A DNA stretch of 64,000 bases from Halopseudomonas xinjiangensis. Its GTDB lineage: Bacteria; Pseudomonadota; Gammaproteobacteria; Pseudomonadales; Pseudomonadaceae. The notes beneath the pieces were generated by a model, which made no database searches, was not told the DNA's origin, and saw only the letters and a program-made list of their open reading frames with translations. Positions 50,272-59,538 of this stretch are shown piece after piece. The translations under genes and the position numbers were made by a program. Each line of letters opens with the position of its first letter. Positions within the stretch are counted from its first letter, which is position 1. The stretch lies in the NCBI RefSeq assembly GCF_900104945.1, contig NZ_LT629736.1:744001-808000 (forward strand), written 5' to 3'.

Positions 50272-51340
50272 AATTCTGGTTACCGGCGGAGCTGGTTTCA
50301 TCGGCTCGGCTGTCGTCAGGCATCTGATCGACAACACAGAGCATGAAGTGGTAAACCTCGACAAGCTCACCTATGCAGGCAACCTCGAATCGCTGGCGTC
50401 CGTAAGCGAGGACTCCCGGTATCGCTTCGAGCAGGTCGACATCTGCGACCAGGCTGAGGTGAAGCGTGTATTCGAGCAGCACCAGCCGGACCTGGTCATG
50501 CATCTGGCAGCTGAGTCCCATGTTGATCGTTCGATCGACGGCCCTGGCGAATTCATCCAGACCAACCTGATCGGCACCTATGTTCTGCTGGAGCAGGCGC
50601 GCGCTTACTACCAGTCGCTCAGCGAAGACCGCAAGGCTGCGTTCCGCTTTCACCACATCTCTACCGATGAAGTATATGGTGATCTGCCGCACCCCGAAGA
50701 GCAGGAAGGCGAGCTGCCGCTGTTCACCGAAAAGACGCCTTACGCACCCAGTTCGCCGTACTCGGCCAGCAAGGCCGGATCGGATCATCTGGTACGTGCC
50801 TGGCATCGCACCTACGGCTTGCCCATCGTCCTGACCAATTGCTCGAACAATTATGGCCCGTACCATTTCCCCGAGAAACTGGTGCCGTTGATGATCCTCA
50901 ACGCCATCGAAGGCAAGCCGCTGCCGGTCTACGGCAAGGGAAATCAGATTCGTGACTGGTTGTTTGTGGAAGACCACGCGCGCGCATTGGTTCTGGTCGC
51001 CACCACCGGGAAAATCGGCGAGACTTATAACATCGGCGGCCACAACGAAAAGCAGAACATCGAGGTGGTGCATACCATCTGCGAACTTCTGGACGAGATG
51101 CATCCCCGCGCGAAGGGCAGCTACAAGGATCTGATAACGACCGTGAAGGACCGCCCTGGCCATGATATGCGCTACGCGATCGACGCTAGCAAGATCAAAC
51201 GCGAGCTTGGCTGGTCGCCGGAAGAGACCTTCGAAAGCGGCATCCGCAAGACGGTCGGTTGGTATCTCGATAACCAGCAATGGTGCCAGCGGGTACAGGA
51301 TGGGAGTTATCAGCGTCAGAGATTGGGAGCGGGAAGCTGA
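50264..51340 (+). CDS. rfbB: dTDP-glucose 4,6-dehydratase
   Basis: 358 residues with [38 protein letters not shown], catalytic [12 protein letters not shown] and Y-x3-K in [13 protein letters not shown], plus [12 protein letters not shown]. RmlB dehydrates dTDP-glucose. Here it is the last of the block rather than the first as in the usual rmlBDAC of pseudomonads, and the downstream Wzm ATG abuts its stop. Confidence 0.95.
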   Translation: MARILVTGGAGFIGSAVVRHLIDNTEHEVVNLDKLTYAGNLESLASVSEDSRYRFEQVDICDQAEVKRVFEQHQPDLVMHLAAESHVDRSIDGPGEFIQTNLIGTYVLLEQARAYYQSLSEDRKAAFRFHHISTDEVYGDLPHPEEQEGELPLFTEKTPYAPSSPYSASKAGSDHLVRAWHRTYGLPIVLTNCSNNYGPYHFPEKLVPLMILNAIEGKPLPVYGKGNQIRDWLFVEDHARALVLVATTGKIGETYNIGGHNEKQNIEVVHTICELLDEMHPRAKGSYKDLITTVKDRPGHDMRYAIDASKIKRELGWSPEETFESGIRKTVGWYLDNQQWCQRVQDGSYQRQRLGAGS

Positions 51341-52171
51341 ATGCAGCGCTTCGACATTTCGCCGGTTCGCCTAGCGAAAGACATCTGGATACACCGTGGC
51401 CTGATATTCAACCTGTCGAAACGAGAAATCGTCGGAAGATACCGCGGCTCGTTCATCGGTATTTTCTGGTCGTTCCTGACACCGCTGCTGATGCTCGTGG
51501 TGTTCACCTTCGTCTTCGGTGAGATCTTCCAGGCCCGCTGGGGCGCGCGGGGCGGGGGCGGCGGGCAGGGGTCCCTGGACTTTGCCGTCGCGTTGTTCGC
51601 GGGTCTGCTGATCTTCAACTTTTTTTCTGAGTGCATCAGCAAGGCACCCGGTCTCGTTACCAGTAGCGCCAACTATGTGAAAAAGGTGGTATTTCCGCTG
51701 GAGATACTGACTCCGGTCACGTTGATTGCAGCCCTGTTTCACTTGCTGGCCGGTTATTCCATATTGTTCCTGCTGATGTTGTTTTCCAGCTGGGAGTTTT
51801 CCTGGCACACGTTGTTGTTGCCGGTTGTCTTCGCCCCGTTTCTGGTATTGATTCTGGGACTTACCTGGGGTCTTTCCGCGCTGGGGGTCTACCTGCGCGA
51901 TGTCGGCCAGCTGATCGCTCCAATCCTTACGGCGATGATGTTTCTGAGTCCGATCTTCTATCCGCTGTCCAGCGTGCACGAAAAGTATCTCTGGATTTAC
52001 CAGATCAATCCGCTGACGTTTATCATCGAGCAGACACGTGCAGTGCTGCTGGAATCGCAGATCCCAAACTGGAACGGCTACCTGTTGTACAGCGCAGTGA
52101 GTGTCGTGGTCGCCTTCGCGGGCTTTGCGATGTTCCAGAAGACGCGCAAGGGGTTCGCCGATGTGCTCTGA
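51341..52171 (+). CDS. wzm: O-antigen ABC transporter permease (Wzm)
   Basis: 276 residues with six membrane spans and the ABC-2 polysaccharide exporter pattern: LSKREIVGRYRGSFIGIFWS at the N-terminus, ASNYVKKVVFPLEILT-like segment (here SSANYVKKVVFPLEILTPVT), DVGQLIAPILTAMMFLSPIFYPLS and a final NPLTFIIEQTR. Wzm forms the inner-membrane channel that exports completed, lipid-linked O-antigen. The gene abuts rfbB and overlaps wzt by 11 bases. Confidence 0.92.
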   Translation: MQRFDISPVRLAKDIWIHRGLIFNLSKREIVGRYRGSFIGIFWSFLTPLLMLVVFTFVFGEIFQARWGARGGGGGQGSLDFAVALFAGLLIFNFFSECISKAPGLVTSSANYVKKVVFPLEILTPVTLIAALFHLLAGYSILFLLMLFSSWEFSWHTLLLPVVFAPFLVLILGLTWGLSALGVYLRDVGQLIAPILTAMMFLSPIFYPLSSVHEKYLWIYQINPLTFIIEQTRAVLLESQIPNWNGYLLYSAVSVVVAFAGFAMFQKTRKGFADVL

Positions 52172-53489
52172 TGTCGCGATTCAGGTAACCGGTCTCAGCA
52201 AGTGCTACCAGATCTATGACACGCCGCAGAGTCGTCTAAAGCAGATGCTCATGCGCAGCCGGAAGAAGTACTACCGCGAGTTCTGGGCGCTGCGGGACGT
52301 CAGCTTCGAACTACGCCGGGGCGAGACGGTGGGGATTATCGGACGCAATGGCAGCGGCAAATCAACATTGTTGCAGATGGTCTGCGGAACGCTGAACCCG
52401 ACCGCCGGCGAAATCCGCACCAATGGCAAGATTGCAGCGCTGCTCGAGCTCGGCAGCGGCTTCAACCCAGAGTTTACCGGCCGCGAAAACGTGTATATGT
52501 CCGCTTCGATCTATGGGTTGAACCGGAGTCAGGTGGACGAACGATTCGACAAGATCGCCGAGTTCGCCGACATTGGCGACCATATGGACCAGCCAGTCCG
52601 CAATTACTCCAGCGGGATGTACGTCAGGCTGGCGTTCGCTGTCATCGCCCATGTCGACGCGGATATTCTGGTGATTGACGAGGCCCTTGCGGTTGGTGAT
52701 GCGGTCTTCACGCAGAAGTGCATGCGCTTCATTCGGCGGTTCAAGGAAACCGGTACGCTCCTCTTCGTCAGCCACGACATCAATTCCGTGCTTAGCCTGT
52801 GTAATCGGGCCGTGTGGCTGCACGCAGGGGAGCTGCGTGAGACCGGAAAAGCCAAGGACATCGCCGAGAACTACCTGCAGTACACCTTCCAGGAAGTCTA
52901 TGGTTCGACGGCAGACCTGGAAACCATCCGCAAGGATGACGCCGACGAGGAACAAACGGCTCCGGTCTCGGATGACCCCAGCTCGTGCCTGGATTACTCA
53001 GCGACCTTTGACGTAAGCGATAATCTGGACGCTGCCAATGGCTGGAAAAGCGGGGCGGGAGAAATTACAGCCGTCGAACTGGTCAACCTTAGCGGTCAGA
53101 CCGAGGGCGTATTTCAGGGCGGGGAAAAGGTCGAGATGACCATCCGCGCCGTGGCGCATAGCGACCTGAAGCAGCCCATTCTCGGTTTCCTGGTCAGGGA
53201 TCGGCTCGGTCAGGATCTGTTTGGTGAGAACACGCTCCCATTCACGGACGTGCTCCCGATTCCGGTCTCTGCGGGAGAAGCCTTCGAAGCTCGCTATACG
53301 TTTCGGCTACCTATGTTGCCGAATGGTCAGTATCTCGTGATGGCTTCGCTGGCTGACGGCGATCTCGTCGACAATGTTCAGCATCACTGGCTGCACGATG
53401 CGATGGTGATCAATGTTTCGTCGAGCAAAGTCCGGTGGGGGCTCGTCGGGGTACCATTCGAAAAAGTCATTTTGAAGAAGAATTCATGA
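52161..53489 (+). CDS. wzt: O-antigen ABC transporter ATPase with carbohydrate-binding domain (Wzt)
   Basis: 442 residues: ATP-binding domain with Walker A GRNGSGKST (61-69), signature NYSSGMYVRLAFA, Walker B ILVIDEALAVGD and switch VSHD, then a C-terminal Wzt_C domain from about residue 270 (AGEITAVELVNLSGQTEGVF...DRLGQDLFGENT...LPNGQYLVMASLADGD). In E. coli O9a the Wzt C-terminal domain reads the modified non-reducing end of the glycan before export. The next gene encodes a protein with a methyltransferase domain that could make such a mark. It overlaps the next gene by ATGA. Confidence 0.93.
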   Translation: MCSDVAIQVTGLSKCYQIYDTPQSRLKQMLMRSRKKYYREFWALRDVSFELRRGETVGIIGRNGSGKSTLLQMVCGTLNPTAGEIRTNGKIAALLELGSGFNPEFTGRENVYMSASIYGLNRSQVDERFDKIAEFADIGDHMDQPVRNYSSGMYVRLAFAVIAHVDADILVIDEALAVGDAVFTQKCMRFIRRFKETGTLLFVSHDINSVLSLCNRAVWLHAGELRETGKAKDIAENYLQYTFQEVYGSTADLETIRKDDADEEQTAPVSDDPSSCLDYSATFDVSDNLDAANGWKSGAGEITAVELVNLSGQTEGVFQGGEKVEMTIRAVAHSDLKQPILGFLVRDRLGQDLFGENTLPFTDVLPIPVSAGEAFEARYTFRLPMLPNGQYLVMASLADGDLVDNVQHHWLHDAMVINVSSSKVRWGLVGVPFEKVILKKNS

Positions 53490-56458
53490 AAGCATTGCCG
53501 GAACTGTACGAGCAGCACAAGGGAAAAGTCTCTGACAAGTGGTCACTGTACTTGAAAGAGTACGATGAGCTGTTGAGCCCGTATCGCGACAGGTCGGTCA
53601 ACCTGCTGGAGATCGGCATTCAGAACGGCGGATCGCTGGAAATCTGGAGTCAGTACTTCCCCAAGGCGATCCGGCTGGTTGGTTGTGACATCAATCCCAA
53701 CTGCGCCCAGCTCGAATACGAGGATGCGCGCATCGCGGTGGTGGTAGGGGATGCCAATTCGGACGAGTCAGAATCGGCAATCCTGTCGCACGCAAAGAAG
53801 TTCGACATCATCATCGACGATGGGTCTCATACTTCCGGTGACATAGTTCGCTCCTTCGCTCGCTATTTTCCGTACCTGAAGCCAGGTGGAATATTGCTCG
53901 CTGAAGACTTGCACTGCAGTTACTGGCAAGGCTATCAGGGCGGACTCTACAATCCGTTTTCGTCGATCACCTTCTTCAAACGGCTTGGTGATGTCGTGAA
54001 TTTCGAGCACTGGGGAAGGCCGGGTTCCCGGTCAACGGTACTGGCCGGGTTCGCGGAGCATTACGGCGTCACGTTCTCCGAAGAGGCCCTTGCCGCGGTT
54101 CATTCAGTGCAATTCGTCAATTCCCTTTGCGTGGTAAAAAAAGCGCCTGCGCCAGAGAATGTGCTGGGCGAGCGGCTCATCGTAGGGGAGACGGAGCCGG
54201 TTCTGCCGCTGCGTGAAACGCTCTCGGCTTCCCCTGCCAGCACTCCGGATCAAAGCGAAAACCCCTGGACAATGCTGGACCGTGCGCCAGATGAACAATT
54301 CGACACGCTGAAACAACAGCTCGCGCAGCGAGAAGCTCAACGGGCTGATCTCAGCAATCGCTTGGCAGAAGAATCCCAGCGGGTTTCAGCGCTCGACGAG
54401 CTTGTTCAGCATGACGCTCAGCAAATGCAGTCCCTGGGAGAGCAGCACAGTGCCGACCTGCGAAGAATTGAGGAGCTGAAGGGCCAGATACTTCAGCACC
54501 AGCAGCGTGCTGAAGAAATGGAGCGAATCGTCGCCCAGGTGTGGTCCTCCACCAGTTGGAAGGCGACCTCGCCACTGCGCATTGTCGGGACGCAGGCGAA
54601 GCATCTACGCACCCTCGGCGGCGGTGCCAGTCATCTCTTCAAGCATTACGGCGCTATCGGCTCGGTACGAAAGGTGTTGGAGGTCATGCGCACCGAAGGC
54701 GTTGCGGGCTTCAGGCATCGAGTCGAGCAACAGGTTGAACTCCAGGCTGAGAATGATTACGCCGAGTGGGTGCGCCTGTACGACAGCCTGAAAGACGAGG
54801 ACCGCAAGCAGATTCGGCGAATCGTTGCTGAATGGGTAGATCCGCCGCTGATTTCGATCGTGGTGCCCACTTATAACCCTAGCGCTGCCTGGTTTACCGA
54901 AGCGGTCGACTCGGTGCGCAACCAGCTATACCCCAACTGGGAGCTCTGCATTGCGGATGATGCCTCGACTGACCCGGCAGTCAGGCCGCTGCTGGAGAAG
55001 ATCGCCGCATCCGATTCCCGGATCAAGGTCGTGTTCCGCGAACAGAACGGACACATCTCGGCGGCCTCCAACAGCGCTCTCTCACTGGCGACCGGGCAGT
55101 GGGTCGCATTGCTGGATCACGACGATCTGTTGCCTGAGCACGCCCTGTATTGTGTCGCGAAGGCGATCATCGAGGATCCTTCCGTACGGATGATCTACTC
55201 CGACGAAGACAAGATGAATGAGAAAGGGCAGCGCTACAGCCCTTACTTCAAGTGCGACTGGAACCCGGATCTGTTCTACTCGCACAATATGTTTTCGCAT
55301 CTGGGGGTGTACCAGAAGCAACTGCTCGACGAGATTGGCGGGTTCAGACTTGGGGTCGAAGGGTCTCAGGATTATGACCTTGCGCTTCGCTGTATCGAGC
55401 GTATCGATGCCAGAGCTATCCATCACATCCCGCGGGTGCTGTACCACTGGCGGGTGCATGCTGAAAGTACAGCCAGCGGTGCGGATGCCAAGCCCTACGC
55501 GATGCTCGCAGGCATGCGCGCCATCAACGAGCATTTCGAACGAACCGGAGTCAAGGGCAAGGTCGAGCTGGTCGGGCCGGGGTATCACGCTTCGTACGAT
55601 CTGGAGCCTACGCCGCCGCTGGTTTCGCTCATCATTCCGACGCGTAACGGAGTCGAGCTTCTCCGGCAGTGCGTTTCGAGCATCCGCGAGAAGACCGACT
55701 ACCCGAATTACGAGTTGATCATCATCGATAACGGTTCGGACGATCCCGCCACGCTGTCGTACCTGCGTTACATCGAGTCGCCGACAGTTCGAGTCATCCG
55801 CGATGACCGTCCGTTCAATTTCTCCGCGCTGAACAACGTAGGGGCGGCTGCAGCGTCGGGCGAGGTCCTCGGTCTGATCAATAACGACATCGAGGTTATT
55901 TCGCCGAGCTGGCTCCGCGAGATGGTGTCCCATGCGCTCCGGCCGGAGGTCGGTGCGGTTGGCGCGAAGCTTTCATATCCGAATGATCGTATTCAGCATG
56001 CTGGAGTGGTGCTGGGCATGGGTGGCGTCGCCGAACATGCTCACAAGCAACTGCCGCGGACGGCATACGGCTATTTCAGCCGCGCTAGCCTGATCAGCGG
56101 CTTTTCGGCGGTCACCGGCGCTTGTCTGATTGTGCGCAAGGCGCTCTACCAGGAACTGGGCGGGCTGAACGAAGAGCTCGCGGTCGCTTACAACGATATC
56201 GATTTCTGCCTCCGCCTCAAACAGGCCGGTTATCGCAATATCTTCCTGCCTTCCGCGGAGCTTTATCACCACGAGTCCGCGACCCGAGGGCCGGAAAGCG
56301 ACCCGGCGAAGCTGGAGCGGCTTGCCAGGGAAGAGCAGTATATGTGGGAGCGCTGGGAAGCATGGCTGAAACACGACCCGGCCTACAGCCCCAACCTGAC
56401 GCTCGAGCGCCAGGATTTCACCTTGGCCTGGCCGCCCCGGGTACGAGCCCTGTTCTGA
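53486..56458 (+). CDS. Multidomain protein: methyltransferase, coiled coil and two GT2 domains
   Basis: 990 residues in four parts. Residues about 35-215 form a class I SAM methyltransferase (LLEIGIQNGGSLEIW, VGCDINPN, IIIDDGSHTSGD, LKPGGILLAEDL), of the type seen in sugar O-methyltransferases such as MycE/TylF-like enzymes. Residues about 265-352 are heptad-rich and probably coiled coil. Residues about 455-690 are a first GT2 domain (SIVVPTYNPSAAWF, IADDASTD, LLDHDDLLPEHALY, YSDEDK) and residues 711-960 a second (SLIIPTRNGVELLRQC, IIDNGSDD, LINNDIEVIS, YNDIDFCLRL). The ATG overlaps the wzt stop. The fusion may extend, methyl-cap and size O-antigen chains, like WbdD in E. coli O9a; this is inference. 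Confidence 0.85.
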   Translation: MKALPELYEQHKGKVSDKWSLYLKEYDELLSPYRDRSVNLLEIGIQNGGSLEIWSQYFPKAIRLVGCDINPNCAQLEYEDARIAVVVGDANSDESESAILSHAKKFDIIIDDGSHTSGDIVRSFARYFPYLKPGGILLAEDLHCSYWQGYQGGLYNPFSSITFFKRLGDVVNFEHWGRPGSRSTVLAGFAEHYGVTFSEEALAAVHSVQFVNSLCVVKKAPAPENVLGERLIVGETEPVLPLRETLSASPASTPDQSENPWTMLDRAPDEQFDTLKQQLAQREAQRADLSNRLAEESQRVSALDELVQHDAQQMQSLGEQHSADLRRIEELKGQILQHQQRAEEMERIVAQVWSSTSWKATSPLRIVGTQAKHLRTLGGGASHLFKHYGAIGSVRKVLEVMRTEGVAGFRHRVEQQVELQAENDYAEWVRLYDSLKDEDRKQIRRIVAEWVDPPLISIVVPTYNPSAAWFTEAVDSVRNQLYPNWELCIADDASTDPAVRPLLEKIAASDSRIKVVFREQNGHISAASNSALSLATGQWVALLDHDDLLPEHALYCVAKAIIEDPSVRMIYSDEDKMNEKGQRYSPYFKCDWNPDLFYSHNMFSHLGVYQKQLLDEIGGFRLGVEGSQDYDLALRCIERIDARAIHHIPRVLYHWRVHAESTASGADAKPYAMLAGMRAINEHFERTGVKGKVELVGPGYHASYDLEPTPPLVSLIIPTRNGVELLRQCVSSIREKTDYPNYELIIIDNGSDDPATLSYLRYIESPTVRVIRDDRPFNFSALNNVGAAAASGEVLGLINNDIEVISPSWLREMVSHALRPEVGAVGAKLSYPNDRIQHAGVVLGMGGVAEHAHKQLPRTAYGYFSRASLISGFSAVTGACLIVRKALYQELGGLNEELAVAYNDIDFCLRLKQAGYRNIFLPSAELYHHESATRGPESDPAKLERLAREEQYMWERWEAWLKHDPAYSPNLTLERQDFTLAWPPRVRALF

Positions 56459-56521
56459 CCCATACGTAAGCCGGGCTGCGACGATTGGCGCTCGGCTTGA
56501 ATATCTGGTGGTAGCTGTTCG

Positions 56522-57472
56522 GTGGCAGGAATGATGGTTGCGAGCTCGGCTCAGCATGGGGTAGACGTCACGCCGATGGCTGTGATGGCGGTTATTGTGA
56601 GCTTCAATCCTGAAGCGTCTACATTCAGTCAGCTGCTGACGCAGTTGTCGGCGCAGGTGGAAAGGATTGTCGTAGTCGACAACGCCTCGACAGGCGACAT
56701 CGCCAGTCTGGTCAGGGCGGTCCCGGAGGCTACGGTGGATCTGCTGCAGGCCACCCAGAACCTGGGTATAGCTGCGGCGCAAAATCTCGGGATCAGCAAG
56801 GCGTCGGAGTCCGGGTGCGATGCGATCATATTCTTCGACCAGGACAGCAGGATTCCGGACGGTGTGATAGCGCGCCTCAAAGCGCATTTGTGCGATCCGG
56901 CGGTTTCCATAGTCGCTCCGGTACATTTCGATGCAGAGCAGGGCTTTGGCTATCCGGTGGTGGACATCGCGCCTAACGGCACACGACGGAAGTGGCAGCC
57001 TGAAACGCTGTCCAGCCCCATTGATGTGTCTGTGGCGATTTCCTCGGGTACACTTGTCCGTCGTGGTGTTTTCGATCAGGTGGGTCTCATGGATGAGAGT
57101 CTGTTCATCGACTATGTCGATACCGAATGGTGCTTGCGTTGCGTGCAAAAAGGTTACTTTGTCCGCGTTGAGCCTGCCGCCCGCCTTGAGCATTCTCTGG
57201 GCCTTCGCTCCGCCTCGCTAGGCCGGTTCCGCATCCCTATCCATCGTCCCGAACGTCGGTATTATCGGATTCGAAACGCGCTTCTGCTGGTGCGCTATCC
57301 CCATGTTCCTTTGCTGATGGCGCTCCGTGAGGTGATCTTTGGTTTCGTACATACGTGCGTGATCGTGCTCTTGGTTCGCCATCGCCAGGACTACCTGCGT
57401 TTTTATGTGAAAGGGGTTGTCGACGGGGTCCGTGGTCGCTCCGGACCTTGCTCGCAGCGGAGTTCACGTTGA
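56522..57472 (+). CDS. Rhamnosyltransferase-like glycosyltransferase family 2
   Basis: Up to 316 residues with the GT-A pattern AVIVSFNPEASTFSQLL, IVVVDNASTGD, FFDQDSRIPDGVI and the acceptor-side SSGTLVRRGVFDQVGLMDESLFIDYVDTEWCLRC, close to RfbN/RgpA-type rhamnosyltransferases. The start is uncertain: GTG at 56522, ATG at 56531 or 56534, or ATG at 56576, which begins just before the catalytic fold. It lies in the O-antigen operon just after the multidomain transferase and overlaps the next gene by TTGA. dTDP-rhamnose as donor is supported by the neighbouring rfb genes. Confidence 0.85.
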   Translation: MAGMMVASSAQHGVDVTPMAVMAVIVSFNPEASTFSQLLTQLSAQVERIVVVDNASTGDIASLVRAVPEATVDLLQATQNLGIAAAQNLGISKASESGCDAIIFFDQDSRIPDGVIARLKAHLCDPAVSIVAPVHFDAEQGFGYPVVDIAPNGTRRKWQPETLSSPIDVSVAISSGTLVRRGVFDQVGLMDESLFIDYVDTEWCLRCVQKGYFVRVEPAARLEHSLGLRSASLGRFRIPIHRPERRYYRIRNALLLVRYPHVPLLMALREVIFGFVHTCVIVLLVRHRQDYLRFYVKGVVDGVRGRSGPCSQRSSR

Positions 57473-58404
57473 CAGCGTGGCCCGAAGCCCGAGTCGCCGT
57501 TCTCCTGGCCGCGCATCAGGGTCGAATATGGCTGCCTGACCAGATCCAGTCGATCCTGGACCAGATCGGGGTTAGCGTCACGATCCTGATAAGTGTGGAT
57601 CAGTCCACCGATGGTACCGAGGCATACGTCGACCACGCGGCGTTACAGCATTCCAATATCCGTATCCTGCCGCATGGGCTGAAATCCGGGACCGCCGCAG
57701 CCAATTTCTTCAGACTGATACGCGAACTTGATCCTGAAGGCTTCGACTACGTCGCATTCGCCGATCAGGATGATCTCTGGGATCAGGACAAGCTGGATCG
57801 GGCTATCGGTCAGCTTCGGCTACGGGGGGCGGATGGGTATTCAGGCAACGTCACTGCCTTTTGGCCGGATGGCCGCGAAAAGCTGATAAACAAGGCCCAG
57901 GCGCAGCGGCGCTGGGATTTCCTCTTCGAGGCCGCCGGTCCAGGCTGCACCTACGTCATGTCGCGGCACCTGTTCGAAGCGCTGCAGAGCTTCGTTTCGA
58001 CTCGTACGGGAGCGCTTGGCTCGGTCTACCTGCACGACTGGTTCTGCTATGCGTTCGCTCGGGCCAACGGGTTTTCGTGGTGGATAGATCCCGAACCGAA
58101 GATGCAGTATCGCCAGCACCAGAACAACCTCGTGGGTGTGAACCAGGGCTGGAAAGCCAGAATGGGCAGGTTTCGCCACGTATCCAGCGGCTGGTGGCTC
58201 GATCAGGCGCGAACGATTGCACGCTTGCTGGGACTGGAAAGCTCCGCTTTCGTGCGCTCCTGGATCGATCCGAACAAGCGTAGCGGCTATCTGGTTCTGG
58301 TGTTGAATGCCCGTAATTGCAGACGCAAAGCGATCGACGCTTTCTTCATGAGTATGATGGTGCTCCTGCTGGCGATACATCCGCCGTCATACGAAACGGA
58401 TTAG
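57469..58404 (+). CDS. Glycosyltransferase family 2 (O-antigen)
   Basis: From the TTG that overlaps the previous stop as TTGA, with GGAG six bases upstream, the product has 311 residues. Motifs: VAVLLAAHQGRIWLPDQIQSIL, LISVDQSTDGTEAYV, FADQDDLWDQDKLDRAI (D-x-D-D metal site) and YLHDWFCYAFA with a later HQNN segment. The family includes many rhamnosyl- and hexosyltransferases of O-antigen loci. An ATG 38 codons upstream would lie inside the previous gene and is unlikely. Donor and acceptor unknown. Confidence 0.83.
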   Translation: MTAWPEARVAVLLAAHQGRIWLPDQIQSILDQIGVSVTILISVDQSTDGTEAYVDHAALQHSNIRILPHGLKSGTAAANFFRLIRELDPEGFDYVAFADQDDLWDQDKLDRAIGQLRLRGADGYSGNVTAFWPDGREKLINKAQAQRRWDFLFEAAGPGCTYVMSRHLFEALQSFVSTRTGALGSVYLHDWFCYAFARANGFSWWIDPEPKMQYRQHQNNLVGVNQGWKARMGRFRHVSSGWWLDQARTIARLLGLESSAFVRSWIDPNKRSGYLVLVLNARNCRRKAIDAFFMSMMVLLLAIHPPSYETD

Positions 58405-58650
58405 AATATTTGACCCAGACGAGCTTCTGGAGAAGGGCTCCGTTTGATGGAAGAAAGGATGCAGGTACTTGGACGAATCGACACTAGAGGTGATTGGCTC
58501 CCACGTCGCGGTTTAGTGGGGTCTTGTGGGAACTAACAACCCTCGCGAGGTTCAACATTGGTCAGATTGAGCCTTGAGTTTCGCCCCCTGGCGTCTAGTT
58601 TTGGCACTCATCAAGGCATGGAAATTCGCTCATCAATACATGGAGTTCAT

Positions 58651-59529
58651 GTGAAGGTTACTAAAGCCGTTCTTCCCGTCGCAGGTCTTGGCACTCGCTT
58701 CCTACCGGCCAGCAAGGCTATCCCGAAGGAAATGGTCACCGTCGTCGACAAGCCTGTCATCCAGTACGTCGTCGAAGAAGCCCTCGCCGCAGGCATCAAT
58801 GAAATCATCCTGGTTACCCACTCAAGCAAAAAAGCCATCGAAGACCACTTCGACGTGCATTACGAGCTCGAAGCCGAGCTCGATCGCCGTGGCAAGCACG
58901 AACTGCTGGAAGTCCTCCGTGCAACAGCGCCGTCCAACCTGAAGGTCACCGCAGTGCGTCAAGGCAAGGCGCTGGGCCTCGGTCATGCAGTCAACTGCGC
59001 ACGCTCTGTGGTGGGTGACGAGCCGTTCGCAGTGATGCTGCCGGACGTACTGGTCGAACAGCAGGGCGCGAAAGTCGATCTTGGTATGATGACCGAGCGT
59101 TTCGAGCAGTCCGGACGCGCACAGATCATGGTGGAGCCGGTCCCCTATGACTTGGTCAGCCAGTATGGCGTCGTGGATGTATCCGGTGTGGATTTGCAGG
59201 CTGGCGAAGGCACCGCGATGCATCGCGTCGTGGAAAAGCCGCCGCGTGAAGAGGCGCCGTCCAATCTGTCGATCGTTGGCCGCTATGTCCTGCCGGCACG
59301 TATCTTCGAATTGCTGGATGAAACACAGCCCGGCGCAGGCAACGAAATCCAGTTGACCGATGCCATTGCTGCGCTGATGAAAGAGCAAGGGGCAGATGCC
59401 TTCCGTATTGCCGGCCGCTCGTACGACTGTGGCAGCAAACTCGGTTACCTTGAAGCGACAGTCGCTTATGGCGTCAAACATCCCAAACTCGGTGAGGGAT
59501 TTCGGGACATTCTAAAGCAATACACCTGA
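58651..59529 (+). CDS. galU: UTP--glucose-1-phosphate uridylyltransferase
   Basis: 292 residues from a GTG start with GGAG five bases upstream: KAVLPVAGLGTRFLPASKAIPKEM, DKPVIQYVVEEALAAGI and VMLPDVLVE are GalU nucleotidyltransferase motifs. It makes UDP-glucose, needed by galE, ugd and both polysaccharide loci. The 246-base gap to the upstream GT2 gene suggests its own promoter. An ATG-start extension to 58558 is open but codes for no recognisable sequence. Confidence 0.93.
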   Translation: MKVTKAVLPVAGLGTRFLPASKAIPKEMVTVVDKPVIQYVVEEALAAGINEIILVTHSSKKAIEDHFDVHYELEAELDRRGKHELLEVLRATAPSNLKVTAVRQGKALGLGHAVNCARSVVGDEPFAVMLPDVLVEQQGAKVDLGMMTERFEQSGRAQIMVEPVPYDLVSQYGVVDVSGVDLQAGEGTAMHRVVEKPPREEAPSNLSIVGRYVLPARIFELLDETQPGAGNEIQLTDAIAALMKEQGADAFRIAGRSYDCGSKLGYLEATVAYGVKHPKLGEGFRDILKQYT

Positions 59530-59538
59530 GGGTCGCGC

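Noticed and set aside
56507-56515. GGTGGTAGC just ahead of the rhamnosyltransferase gene as a second ops site
   Set aside because: It differs from the ops core at one of nine bases, such near-matches are expected by chance several times in 64 kb, and it sits inside the O-antigen operon, not in a leader.
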